Source: CAZEHS01 sp964424355
GTDB taxonomy: Bacteria > Bacillota > Clostridia > Peptostreptococcales > Acidaminobacteraceae
Direction: 5' to 3'
NCBI GenBank assembly: GCA_964424355.1
Contig: CAYRIO010000016.1
Coordinates: 8,500-72,499, forward strand
DNA: 64,000 nucleotides
Each line of letters begins with the position of its first letter. The first letter of the stretch is position 1. The position numbers were made by a program, and so were the translations under genes. Shown here piece after piece: positions 45,004 through 53,340 of the stretch. Under the pieces are notes generated by a model. The model ran no database searches, was not told where the DNA came from, and saw only the letters and a list, made by a program, of their open reading frames with translations.

Positions 45004-45795
45004 TTGGAACTGAAATTAGCAGGCATCAGCAAAAATTTTATGTTGTCTCAAAAGGCATTTATTGCATTGGATAACATTGACCTTGAAATCGACAGCGGTG
45101 AGTTTGTCTGCATCGTGGGTCCTTCCGGGTGTGGTAAATCGACACTGCTGAACATGGTGGCGGGTCTTGATGCTCCCTCCCAGGGCGAAATCATTCTTAA
45201 CGGCTCCCGGGTAAGAGCTCCGGGACCTGATCGGGGGATGATCTTTCAAGACCCGGCCCTGTTTCCATGGCTCAACGTGATTGAGAACGTTGAGTTTGGC
45301 ATGAAGCAGGCAGGCATGAGTAAAGCTCAGAGACGGGAGCTGGCCATGGAGTATCTTTCCATGGTCCACCTCACAAAATTCGCGTCCGCATGGGTTCACA
45401 CGCTTTCCGGCGGGATGAAACAACGGGTTGCTCTGGCCAGAGCCCTGTCCCTCAATTCAAAGATGTTGTTGATGGACGAACCCTTTGCGGCACTGGACAG
45501 CCAAACCCGAGAACTTTTGTATCAGGAGCTGTATGAAATATGGCAGCGGACAAAGAAAACCATTCTATTTGTTACCCATCAGGTGGAGGAAGCCGTACTT
45601 CTGGCTGATCGAGTTCTGGTTATGACCGCAGCGCCTGGACGTATCAAGGCAGAATTCAGACTGGATTCAGAGCCGATTCGCAGTATTGAGAACCCGGAGG
45701 TATTGCGCAGGGTCTCGGAAATCAAGGCAGTATTGAAAGATGAGGTGATGAAGGTTGCTCAAGGAGAACTGGCAGGAGAAGAAGTGGGTCGGTAG
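45004..45795 (+). CDS. Sulfonate-type ABC transporter ATPase
   Basis: This 263-residue ATPase has Walker A GPSGCGKST, signature LSGGMKQR and Walker B LLMDEPF, with the SsuB/TauB-like D-loop AALDSQTRELL. The start is probably TTG 45004. It energises uptake through the permease encoded at 45755, whose start lies 41 bases inside this gene. Confidence 0.92.
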   Translation: MELKLAGISKNFMLSQKAFIALDNIDLEIDSGEFVCIVGPSGCGKSTLLNMVAGLDAPSQGEIILNGSRVRAPGPDRGMIFQDPALFPWLNVIENVEFGMKQAGMSKAQRRELAMEYLSMVHLTKFASAWVHTLSGGMKQRVALARALSLNSKMLLMDEPFAALDSQTRELLYQELYEIWQRTKKTILFVTHQVEEAVLLADRVLVMTAAPGRIKAEFRLDSEPIRSIENPEVLRRVSEIKAVLKDEVMKVAQGELAGEEVGR

Positions 45796-46582
45796 GAGTA
45801 TTTTCTATGCGGGGGTTCTGGCCTTGTGGCAGCTATGCTATCAGGCCGGGGTGGTGATGTTTCATATTTGGAAGCCTTATAGCTTTCCTTCTCCCCTAGG
45901 AGTTATGACCAGCCTGTTGGGGCTGATGCAGGACGGAACCTTGCCGATTGCCATAGGAACCAGTTTGACACGCATTATGATTGGGTTCTTTATTTCAGTT
46001 GTTCTGGGAGCGGTTCTGGGTTTGGCAATTCTGCAGACGGGGCGGTGGGGGGAGCATCTGAGCTCTCTGATAATGGGGCTCCAAACCTTGCCCAGCATTT
46101 GCTGGGTTCCCTTTGCGATTCTCTGGTATGGCTTGAATCAAAGTGCTATAATATTCGTAATTGTCATCGGCTCTACTTTTTCCATCGCTATTGCCATTGA
46201 ATCCAGCATACGCAGCATCAATCCGCTGTATATACGTGTTGCTAAAAACACCGGCATACGCAGGATCCCACTCTATGTGGATGTTATTTTTCCTGCAGCG
46301 TTGCCCGGCATTATCGCAGGCCTTAAACAGGGCTGGTCGTTTGCCTGGCGCTCCCTGATGGCAGGAGAAATGATGACGGCAACCCTGGGTTTGGGGCAGG
46401 TCCTGATGATTGGTCGGGACTTGGCCGATATCAGCCAGGTGGTGGCCGTGATGACTGTGATTGTTACCCTGGGTCTAGGGGTCGATCATCTGGCGTTCGG
46501 CTCCGTTGAGCGACGGCTCCGGCGACAATGGGGAGTCCATTCAACCAGTAAGGAGCTTTTGAAACAGGAGTTGAACGGATGA
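45755..46582 (+). CDS. Sulfonate-type ABC transporter permease
   Basis: The start is TTG 45755, inside the ATPase gene, with GAGGTG 7 bases upstream; no later start in frame would leave the first membrane segment intact. The 275-residue protein has six membrane segments. The ATPase-contact loop is near IRRIPLYVDVIFPAALPGIIAGLK, split by a short turn, and is followed by GEMMTATLGLG. It is the SsuC/TauC type. The stop overlaps the cysC start (ATGA). Confidence 0.92.
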   Translation: MLKENWQEKKWVGRSIFYAGVLALWQLCYQAGVVMFHIWKPYSFPSPLGVMTSLLGLMQDGTLPIAIGTSLTRIMIGFFISVVLGAVLGLAILQTGRWGEHLSSLIMGLQTLPSICWVPFAILWYGLNQSAIIFVIVIGSTFSIAIAIESSIRSINPLYIRVAKNTGIRRIPLYVDVIFPAALPGIIAGLKQGWSFAWRSLMAGEMMTATLGLGQVLMIGRDLADISQVVAVMTVIVTLGLGVDHLAFGSVERRLRRQWGVHSTSKELLKQELNG

Positions 46583-47184
46583 AAACTCAAAACATTAGTT
46601 GGGATGCGGGAATGGTAAACCCGCATGATCGGAATAGACTATTGGGTCAACGTGGGCTGGTGATATGGCTGACAGGTCTATCCGGTTCCGGGAAATCTAC
46701 CATAGCTTCAGCCTTGGAAAAATGCTTGATCGATCAGGGGCGGTTGGTGCTTCGGCTAGATGGGGATAATCTTCGACATGGGTTGAACAAAGATTTGGGT
46801 TTCTCAAAAGAAGACCGGCAGGAGAATATCCGACGGATTGCAGAAGTATCTACATTACTTGCGGATGCTGGAATCATTGTGATAGTGGCTGCTATTACTC
46901 CCCACCGGGAGATGCGGAGCCATGCTAAGCAGATTATCGGTGCGGAACGTTTCGTGGAAGTATACATTAAAGCAGATATAGAAACCTGTAGAGCGAGAGA
47001 TCCGAAGGGGTTATATGTAAAGGCCTCAAATGGGGAAATAGAGCAGTTCACCGGTCTGGATGATCCCTATCAGATTCCCGAGAATCCAAGGATTGTGATA
47101 GATACAGAAATGACGAACGCAAGCGAAGCCGTGGCAATGCTGCAGGAAATGATTCTTGAAGCAAGTGAAATTAAGCAAAGATGA
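46579..47184 (+). CDS. cysC: Adenylylsulfate (APS) kinase
   Basis: It phosphorylates APS to PAPS, the universal sulfate donor. The 201-residue enzyme is complete: P-loop GLSGSGKST, substrate motif LDGDNLRHGLN, FSKEDRQENIRR, and the lid region DPKGLYVKA with GLDDPYQIP. It contrasts with the altered kinase-like tail of CysN at 41.4-41.9 kb. The ATGA overlap with the permease gene shows that PAPS synthesis and sulfur uptake are one operon. The likely consumer in this window is the sulfotransferase at 17526. Confidence 0.96.
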   Translation: MKTQNISWDAGMVNPHDRNRLLGQRGLVIWLTGLSGSGKSTIASALEKCLIDQGRLVLRLDGDNLRHGLNKDLGFSKEDRQENIRRIAEVSTLLADAGIIVIVAAITPHREMRSHAKQIIGAERFVEVYIKADIETCRARDPKGLYVKASNGEIEQFTGLDDPYQIPENPRIVIDTEMTNASEAVAMLQEMILEASEIKQR

Positions 47185-47212
47185 ATTTATTTGCTACTTG
47201 GGAAGGGCCTTC

Positions 47213-48133
47213 ATGCAAAATGTACTGGTAATGCTTTCAACCTATAATGGAGAGCGGCATCTGAAACAGCAGTTGGACAGCATCGTCAGCCAAGCGGAGA
47301 GCGATCTCTCTGTGAAAATCCTGGCGAGGGACGACGGCTCTCTGGATGGAACGCTGAGGATAATGGAAGCCTACACAGCCCAGCTTACCTGTTTGCCGGC
47401 TCGAAACATAGGCGCCGCGAGGAGTTTTCTTGAACTGATTCACCGTGCAAGTGCCGATGAGCATGACTATTTTGCGTTTTCAGATCAGGATGACGTTTGG
47501 AAACCGGGAAAATTGAAAAGAGCGACAGGGATTTTGAAATCAGTCAGTGGACCGGCTCTCTACATCAGTAATGCGACGATATGTGATTTTCGTCTGGAAA
47601 ACCAGCAGGATACAGAAATCTGTTTTTCAAAACAAAGTATCTATAATGCACTGATTGAGAACATTGGTATTGGGATGACCATGGTTATGAATCGTGAACT
47701 GTTGCTGCAGCTCCAAAAGACTTCGCCGAAGTATGTTTTTATGCATGACTGGTGGGTGTATATAGTCGCCTCAATGTTTGGAACAGTGAAATTTGATAAA
47801 GAAAGCTACGTGTTCTACCGTCAGCACGAGGACAATGTGATTGGCTATGGATCAAGCTTCTTGGAGCGATTGCGAAGAAGGCTGAATAGAGCGGTAAATG
47901 CTAAAGAGAGATTTTATCCAGTCATTCGGCAGACGGAATCTTTTCTGGACTGCTATGGCAGTTTCCTTGACAAAGATACATACCATCATTTGGCGGCGTG
48001 GATTTCCTGCCAGAGGTCATGGCTGAGTAGATTGGCAATGCTGTCAAAGCTGCAGATATTTAGACAGCGCCCTACCGATCACGTGCTTTTCATAGGGTTG
48101 TTTTCTCTGGGATTTTATAACGAAAAGCGATAG
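47213..48133 (+). CDS. Family 2 glycosyltransferase (rhamnosyltransferase-like, 306 aa)
   Basis: ATG 47213 follows GGAAGGG; an earlier in-frame start within cysC has no ribosome binding site. The GT2 fold shows VLVMLSTYNGERHLKQQLDS, the nucleotide-binding RDDGSLDGT and the DxD motif FSDQDDVW. YVFYRQHEDNVIG near the middle is typical of the RfbF/WchF-like rhamnosyltransferase group. It probably adds rhamnose to the lipid-linked glycan. The DNA has returned to higher GC here. Confidence 0.9.
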   Translation: MQNVLVMLSTYNGERHLKQQLDSIVSQAESDLSVKILARDDGSLDGTLRIMEAYTAQLTCLPARNIGAARSFLELIHRASADEHDYFAFSDQDDVWKPGKLKRATGILKSVSGPALYISNATICDFRLENQQDTEICFSKQSIYNALIENIGIGMTMVMNRELLLQLQKTSPKYVFMHDWWVYIVASMFGTVKFDKESYVFYRQHEDNVIGYGSSFLERLRRRLNRAVNAKERFYPVIRQTESFLDCYGSFLDKDTYHHLAAWISCQRSWLSRLAMLSKLQIFRQRPTDHVLFIGLFSLGFYNEKR

Positions 48134-48184
48134 CGAGAGAAAAGGGAAACGAACTACTCATAACAACCGTAATGGGGTCTTGTA

Positions 48185-49270
48185 ATGAAAGTGCTGAATA
48201 TAATAACAAAACCAGACTGGGCAGGCGCACAGCGGATTGTTCTTGAAATCGCCAAGAGTGCATCTCAAAGGGACGATATGGTATTTGAGGTAGCAGTCGG
48301 TGGCGAAGGACTTCTGACAGATCATCTGCAAGCTTTAGGGATCAAAGTTCATCTATTAAAGGATTTGATTCATCCCATCAGACCGTTGCAGGATTTGCGC
48401 GGTTTTTTTGAGTTGAAGGACATCATTTGTGCAGGTCGGTATGATGCTGTTCATTGTCACTCAACTAAAGCGGGTATCCTGGGGCGGTTGGCGGCCAAAG
48501 CCTGTGGGGTGAAGAAAATCATCTACACCGTCCATGGTTGGTGGCCGATTCTTCGGTTTTCAAATCCGTGGATCAGGCGGTGCGCCATCCAGGTTGAACG
48601 ATTTTTGGCGAAGATGTCAACGGATTTGGTTCTGATCTCCACTGCGGATCTGGACGCTGCAATTCAGATGAAGATCGGGGATGTATCACGGCGGAAGATT
48701 ATCCGCAATGCAATCAGTTTGAATGCACCACCGGAATCCGGTGTCCTGCGCCGAGAGCTGAACCTCAGTGAAGACAAGATTATTATAGGGAATGTCGCCC
48801 GGGTAGATGCTCAAAAGAATCCGGATCTCTTTTTTGAGGTGGCCAAACAACTGAAATCTGATCAATTTGTCTTTGTTTGGGTGGGTGAGGGCACTGATTT
48901 GGAGAGAATGCGATCCCGAAGCCAACATGAAGGCATGGCATCGAAAGTGAAATTCATAGGATTCAGAGAAAATGGAATTGATTATATCTGTGACTTTGAT
49001 ATGTTATTTATGACATCTCGAAGCGAGGGTGTTCCGATAAGCATTTTGGAGGCCATTGCTCTTGGGAAATTAATATTCTCATCAAATGTCGGTGGCATCA
49101 GTGAAACCATAGGGTTGGAAAACACATTCACTTTAGAGTGCGCTCCCGATTGCATCGCTGAAGCCCTGCAAAAGCGTGGGCTGGAGAAAGACCGCAGAAG
49201 TATGAGTGACAGCTCCTACAGTGCTGAAGATATGTGCCATGCATATATGCAATGCTATTGGAAAAAATAG
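48185..49270 (+). CDS. Family 4 glycosyltransferase (361 aa)
   Basis: A GT-B enzyme with the N-terminal WAGAQRIVLEIAKSA, HCHSTKAGILGRLAA, TVHGWWPIL, and the C-terminal donor site SRSEGVPISILEAIALGK containing E-x7-E. The group includes early-step transferases that act right after the initiating sugar-phosphate transferase, which is the next gene. It starts at ATG 48185 with a weak ribosome binding site. The acceptor and donor are unknown. Confidence 0.9.
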   Translation: MKVLNIITKPDWAGAQRIVLEIAKSASQRDDMVFEVAVGGEGLLTDHLQALGIKVHLLKDLIHPIRPLQDLRGFFELKDIICAGRYDAVHCHSTKAGILGRLAAKACGVKKIIYTVHGWWPILRFSNPWIRRCAIQVERFLAKMSTDLVLISTADLDAAIQMKIGDVSRRKIIRNAISLNAPPESGVLRRELNLSEDKIIIGNVARVDAQKNPDLFFEVAKQLKSDQFVFVWVGEGTDLERMRSRSQHEGMASKVKFIGFRENGIDYICDFDMLFMTSRSEGVPISILEAIALGKLIFSSNVGGISETIGLENTFTLECAPDCIAEALQKRGLEKDRRSMSDSSYSAEDMCHAYMQCYWKK

Positions 49271-49375
49271 TGTGATGCACAGAGTTGAACCATTATCTTC
49301 ATTAAATATATACAGGATGGTCACCCTTTGCCAATTTCAAAGACCAGCGGGTGAAATACAAAGGTAGGTGTGATT

Positions 49376-50806
49376 TTGCGAGAAAAAGTATACAAACAGA
49401 AGCGGGACGGTCTTTTTTCAAAATTGATGGAGGGCGGATTTTACCTCGCAATCATCATTGTCAGCTACTGGCTGTCCTATAAACTGAATATTACAGGACT
49501 GTATGACCAGCGCAATGCAGAGGCCCTTCGAAACTCGACCTTGCTCATACTGCTGGCGGCGGCTCTGATTCTAATGACAAACCGGGTTTTTGAAACAGTG
49601 CGAAAATCGTTTATAGAAAACATCATCATCATGACGATGGTCAGCGGTATGACGGCTATTTTCGCTATGGCCATTGCGTTCTATTCTCGGGAATTCGCTT
49701 TGCCCCGCAGTCTGATTACGATGGCGTTTCTAATTCAGGTGGTAATGTTATCCGCTGCAAAGTGTTGTGTCATCGTCATGCTTAAAAAGGTTCACGGTGT
49801 GCGCAGGGTGATGGTCATCGCCTCGGTCGAGGAAAAAGAGCTGTTATTATCCAAACTGCTCTCCGACTCTCACTTTCCGGATCAGCTTTTGTATTATGCG
49901 CCGGCAGTCACGCCTTTGGTTTTGGAACGGATCAAGAACGTAGACCGAGTAATCGTTTCGGATACACTGGCGCCCGAAGCTCTGGATAGCGTGGTTCAGC
50001 AAGTGATGGAGGGCAGTAAGAAAATGTATGTCATCCCCCGGGCATATGAAATAGCAATTCTCAACTCAGAGTTTACCCAGTATTCTGATATCCCGGTGCT
50101 GAAAATCGATAACCTCTACCTGTCCTGGGAAAAGCGCACCTTGAAACGGGTGATGGACTTGGTGATCAGCATTCCTGCCCTGACCCTGCTGCTGCCGCTG
50201 ATGACAGCCGTTGCCCTGGCAATTATCCTGACCGATGGCCGGCCGGTTTTCTACACCCAGAAGCGGGTTACCCTTGGTAATCGGGTGTTTAAAGTAATCA
50301 AATTCAGATCCATGATCAATGATGCAGAAAAGCTCAGCGGGGCCGTATTGGCTTGCGAGGAAGATCCACGCATCACTTCGGTGGGCAGATTTTTGCGGCG
50401 ATTTTGGTTGGATGAACTGCCCCAGCTGTTAAACGTCATCAAAGGGGATATGAGCCTGGTAGGGCCGAGGCCGGAGCGCCCCGTTTTTGTAGAGGAATTT
50501 TCACAGCAGTTTCCGCACTTCAAATACCGGCTCACAGCCAAGGCGGGGGTTACCGGCCTAGCCCAGGTAATGGGCCGATACACCACCAGCCCGGAAAACA
50601 AGCTGAAGTTCGACCTGATGTATATTCGAAACGCCAGCATTGCCTTCGACCTTCGGATTCTGCTTGAAACCGCCAAAAAAATCCTGATGGGCACCCTGCG
50701 CCGGGGTGAGCAAAAGGATCTCTCTTATAAGGAAGCAATCGGCTCCCGTGGCTTGGAAGAATCACCGTTGGGTGCGGAGGGCATGGTCATGTATCATCGC
50801 GTATAA
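49376..50806 (+). CDS. Initiating sugar-phosphate transferase (WbaP/WsfP-like polyprenyl glycosylphosphotransferase)
   Basis: Two starts are possible; TTG 49376 has AAGGTAGG 7 bases upstream, whereas GTG 49370 is too close to it. The ~476-residue protein has four or five N-terminal membrane segments and a central CoA-binding-like region. The C-terminal catalytic domain has KRVMDLVISIPAL, KFRSMINDAEK, FWLDELPQLLNVIKGDMS and LVGPRPERP. It loads hexose-1-phosphate onto undecaprenyl phosphate, the first step of glycan assembly. In Paenibacillus the equivalent enzyme, WsfP, starts S-layer glycan synthesis. It is the last gene before the S-layer-like gene at 51004. Confidence 0.93.
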   Translation: MREKVYKQKRDGLFSKLMEGGFYLAIIIVSYWLSYKLNITGLYDQRNAEALRNSTLLILLAAALILMTNRVFETVRKSFIENIIIMTMVSGMTAIFAMAIAFYSREFALPRSLITMAFLIQVVMLSAAKCCVIVMLKKVHGVRRVMVIASVEEKELLLSKLLSDSHFPDQLLYYAPAVTPLVLERIKNVDRVIVSDTLAPEALDSVVQQVMEGSKKMYVIPRAYEIAILNSEFTQYSDIPVLKIDNLYLSWEKRTLKRVMDLVISIPALTLLLPLMTAVALAIILTDGRPVFYTQKRVTLGNRVFKVIKFRSMINDAEKLSGAVLACEEDPRITSVGRFLRRFWLDELPQLLNVIKGDMSLVGPRPERPVFVEEFSQQFPHFKYRLTAKAGVTGLAQVMGRYTTSPENKLKFDLMYIRNASIAFDLRILLETAKKILMGTLRRGEQKDLSYKEAIGSRGLEESPLGAEGMVMYHRV

Positions 50807-50850
50807 GCCATGGCCATTATTACAAGTCCGTTACACCAATCCCCCCTGCA

Positions 50851-50879
50851 TTGACGACGCCCACCGGGAATAGTATAAT
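50851..50879 (+). promoter_or_regulatory. Consensus sigma-A promoter of the S-layer-like gene
   Basis: TTGACG, exactly 17 bases, then a perfect TATAAT (50874-50879). This is the best promoter match in the window and predicts strong expression. Confidence 0.85.
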
Positions 50880-50885
50880 CAACAT

Positions 50886-51003
50886 AGAATTCGAAGTGGA
50901 CCTCCGGAGACACTTCGCGCTCTACATACCACCAGATGCGGAAGAGGGTACGCTCTGGTCGGACTTATCCCCTCAAAAACCTACTAAGGGAGGAAAAAAA
51001 GGC
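50886..51003 (+). promoter_or_regulatory. Long structured 5' leader of the S-layer-like gene
   Basis: About 118 untranslated bases lie between the promoter and ATG 51004. CGAAGTG (50892-50898) pairs with CACTTCG (50911-50917) near the 5' end. A strong AAGGGAGG site is at the 3' end. Hairpins near the 5' end of S-layer messages often lengthen their life; that role is inferred here. Confidence 0.55.
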
Positions 51004-53280
51004 ATGAAAAGAAAACTAGCTTTGTTCCTTGTACTGGCTCTTGTTTTGAGCTTGGTACCTGCGAACGTATTCGCGTCTTCAAGCAACAGCATCAGCAAGA
51101 CGCCTGGCATTGATAGTGACACTGTGTTCACTACGTCCAATGCACCTGTACTGCGTGTAGAAGAAAGTAACACTGGTGATTTCACTAGCGAAACTTTCCA
51201 ACTGGTTTTGACAAATGCAGAGTGGCATTACACAAACACTACTGCTGGCAGAGCTGCTTTTTCAAATTTGATTGAGGACTACATTGAAGCTAATGACCTT
51301 GATGGCACTGGTGCCACTATGTGCGTAGCCGATGTTAATGTTCTGTCTTCTACAAAACTGGAAGTCGGGATTTCGATTCCTGCTACTCACACTGGCGATG
51401 AGTACTTCCTCAAAATTCCAATGGTTACGGACTTTGACGAAGATGGCCAAGCTACTGTAGCTGTGAAGCCTCTTGACAGCGCACTTAGCAGCGGCACATT
51501 CACTTTTGCCGTTGTAGGTGACAGCAGCACAACTACTGAAATTGCAGACACCACTGATTTTGGTGATGCAACAACAACACTCGAAGATATCACAATCGAA
51601 GAAAACTCCATTGGAACCTTCGAAGGAACTGCTGGCAACGTAATCACTTTGAAATTGACTGATACCGATTTCTCTTGGGTAACAACTGGTGCAACTGTAT
51701 CACTGTCCGGCGGTTTCGGCAGCGGCACATTGGCTCTCACTGTTGATTCAAGCGATAAGAACATTGTGACGTTCCCTGCTGGTGCTCTGTTGTCCACTAC
51801 ACAACGTGGCACAATCACCATCAGTGGCCTGCAAGTAAACCCCTCTAACGATGCGAGCTATGGCGACGTTAAAGTAAAAGTTTACGATGAAAAAGATGAA
51901 ATGACTGAAGAAACCATCGTAGTTGGTACTTATGGCGACTACGCAGTTACTGTAACAGCTGATGATGAAACGGCTGACCTGCCGGTTCTCTACGCTGGTG
52001 ATTACAGCAGCGACGAAGATGACATGATGCTTTCCGAAATGGTCATCGAAGAAGTTGTTCCGGATTCCATCGATGGCGATCGTTCTATCGTAGTACAGTT
52101 CCCTGATTGGGTTCACATCACGGAAGCTCCTGCTCTGAACGACACAGACAATGACAACATTGGCACTATCGTAGACGAAGGCGAATTTGCTGCTGGCGAC
52201 AACTCTTTCGAGTTCTCCCTCCTCAACAAAAGTACGACAAGCACTGGTGAAATCCACTTGGAATTCCCTGTTACAATCGAAGCTGGTAACGCTGGCGACA
52301 TCGTAGCTACAGTTTCCGGTCGTGCAATCAGTGAAGAGTTCAAAGTAACATTGGGTGTTGCTAAAGCACCTATCACAGTAACTGCTGAAGCTTCCGACGT
52401 TAAAATCGGTACACAAGGCCAAGCGGCTGCTAAGATTACTATCGTTGAAGCTGCTGACGCTGTAATCGGCGACAACTCCGATTCCGGTTCCGCAATGACT
52501 GGCTACACTTCAAACTCTGATGTAACAGGTAATGAACTTGTTCTTGACCTGGGCGACGATTTTGATTTCAGTGGCACACCTAAAGTTGAAGTAACTAAAG
52601 GCGACTTGGAAATTGATGATGTAGAGAAAGACGGTAGCGTCTTGACTATCACTATCGATCAAGAGTCCACAGAAGCTTCCACAATTGAAATCACTGGCGT
52701 ATCAGTTGACGTTGACCGTACAGTTGCTGAAGGCGGATACACTCTGTCCGTTGGCGGTGGTGCAATCGTTAAAAACTGGTACGACGATGAAGATGAAGCT
52801 ACTACTGCTGGACAAGATATCTTCTTCGAAGATTCCGACACAGCTGCAGAAGTTGCTTACCTGAACGTTGTAACTCCTGCTCCAACTGATACAACTGCTA
52901 CTGCTAAAGTTGTATTCACTATCGATGCTAAAGATTACAAAGTTGGTGACACTGTAGTTACTGGCGATGCTACTCCTTTCATCGACGGCAACAACCGCAC
53001 TATGCTTCCACTTCGCGCAATGGCTACTGCTCTTGGCGTAACGGATGCAAACATTTCATGGAATGAGACTGAGCGTTCCGTAACAATCTTCAAAGGCGAT
53101 CGCGTCATTAAAGTTGTTATCGGTCAATCCTCCTTCCTGCTGAACGGCACTCCCGTTCCTATGGACACTGTAGCTGTCATCAAAGATAGCCGCACATTCC
53201 TCCCAGTTCGTGCTCTTGGCCAAGCTATGGGCAAAGTAGTAACTTGGGACGAAGCAACAAGAACAGTAACACTTCAATAG
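51004..53280 (+). CDS. Probable major S-layer or surface-array protein with C-terminal stalk domain (758 aa)
   Basis: ATG 51004, after AAGGGAGGAAA, begins a signal peptide (MKRKLALFLVLALVLSLVP...VFA). The mature protein is acidic, rich in Thr, Ala, Val, Asp and Ser, beta-rich, and free of apparent catalytic motifs apart from one cysteine-containing segment (TMCVAD). Residues ~640-758 are a copper-amine-oxidase-N-type module (LPLRAMATALGV, FLPVRALGQAMGK). Codons are strikingly uniform (GCT, ACT, GTA, GGC), as in highly expressed genes. With the consensus promoter, long leader and terminator this looks like the cell's abundant surface protein. It lacks SLH domains, so the anchoring mode is unclear. 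Confidence 0.75.
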   Translation: MKRKLALFLVLALVLSLVPANVFASSSNSISKTPGIDSDTVFTTSNAPVLRVEESNTGDFTSETFQLVLTNAEWHYTNTTAGRAAFSNLIEDYIEANDLDGTGATMCVADVNVLSSTKLEVGISIPATHTGDEYFLKIPMVTDFDEDGQATVAVKPLDSALSSGTFTFAVVGDSSTTTEIADTTDFGDATTTLEDITIEENSIGTFEGTAGNVITLKLTDTDFSWVTTGATVSLSGGFGSGTLALTVDSSDKNIVTFPAGALLSTTQRGTITISGLQVNPSNDASYGDVKVKVYDEKDEMTEETIVVGTYGDYAVTVTADDETADLPVLYAGDYSSDEDDMMLSEMVIEEVVPDSIDGDRSIVVQFPDWVHITEAPALNDTDNDNIGTIVDEGEFAAGDNSFEFSLLNKSTTSTGEIHLEFPVTIEAGNAGDIVATVSGRAISEEFKVTLGVAKAPITVTAEASDVKIGTQGQAAAKITIVEAADAVIGDNSDSGSAMTGYTSNSDVTGNELVLDLGDDFDFSGTPKVEVTKGDLEIDDVEKDGSVLTITIDQESTEASTIEITGVSVDVDRTVAEGGYTLSVGGGAIVKNWYDDEDEATTAGQDIFFEDSDTAAEVAYLNVVTPAPTDTTATAKVVFTIDAKDYKVGDTVVTGDATPFIDGNNRTMLPLRAMATALGVTDANISWNETERSVTIFKGDRVIKVVIGQSSFLLNGTPVPMDTVAVIKDSRTFLPVRALGQAMGKVVTWDEATRTVTLQ

Positions 53281-53294
53281 TAATTAAATAAAAG

Positions 53295-53327
53295 AGACGC
53301 CTTCCCTTGGGGGAGGCGTCTTTTTTT
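53295..53327 (+). terminator. Intrinsic terminator of the S-layer-like gene
   Basis: AGACGCCTTCCC pairs with GGGAGGCGTCT (one bulged T), followed by seven T. The next start codon is only 14 bases past the T run. Confidence 0.92.
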
Positions 53328-53340
53328 GAAAGGTGAGCTT

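Noticed and set aside
51748..52422. 224-codon minus-strand frame opposite the S-layer-like gene
   Set aside because: It is a product of the uniform codon use of the real gene; no ribosome binding site or motif.
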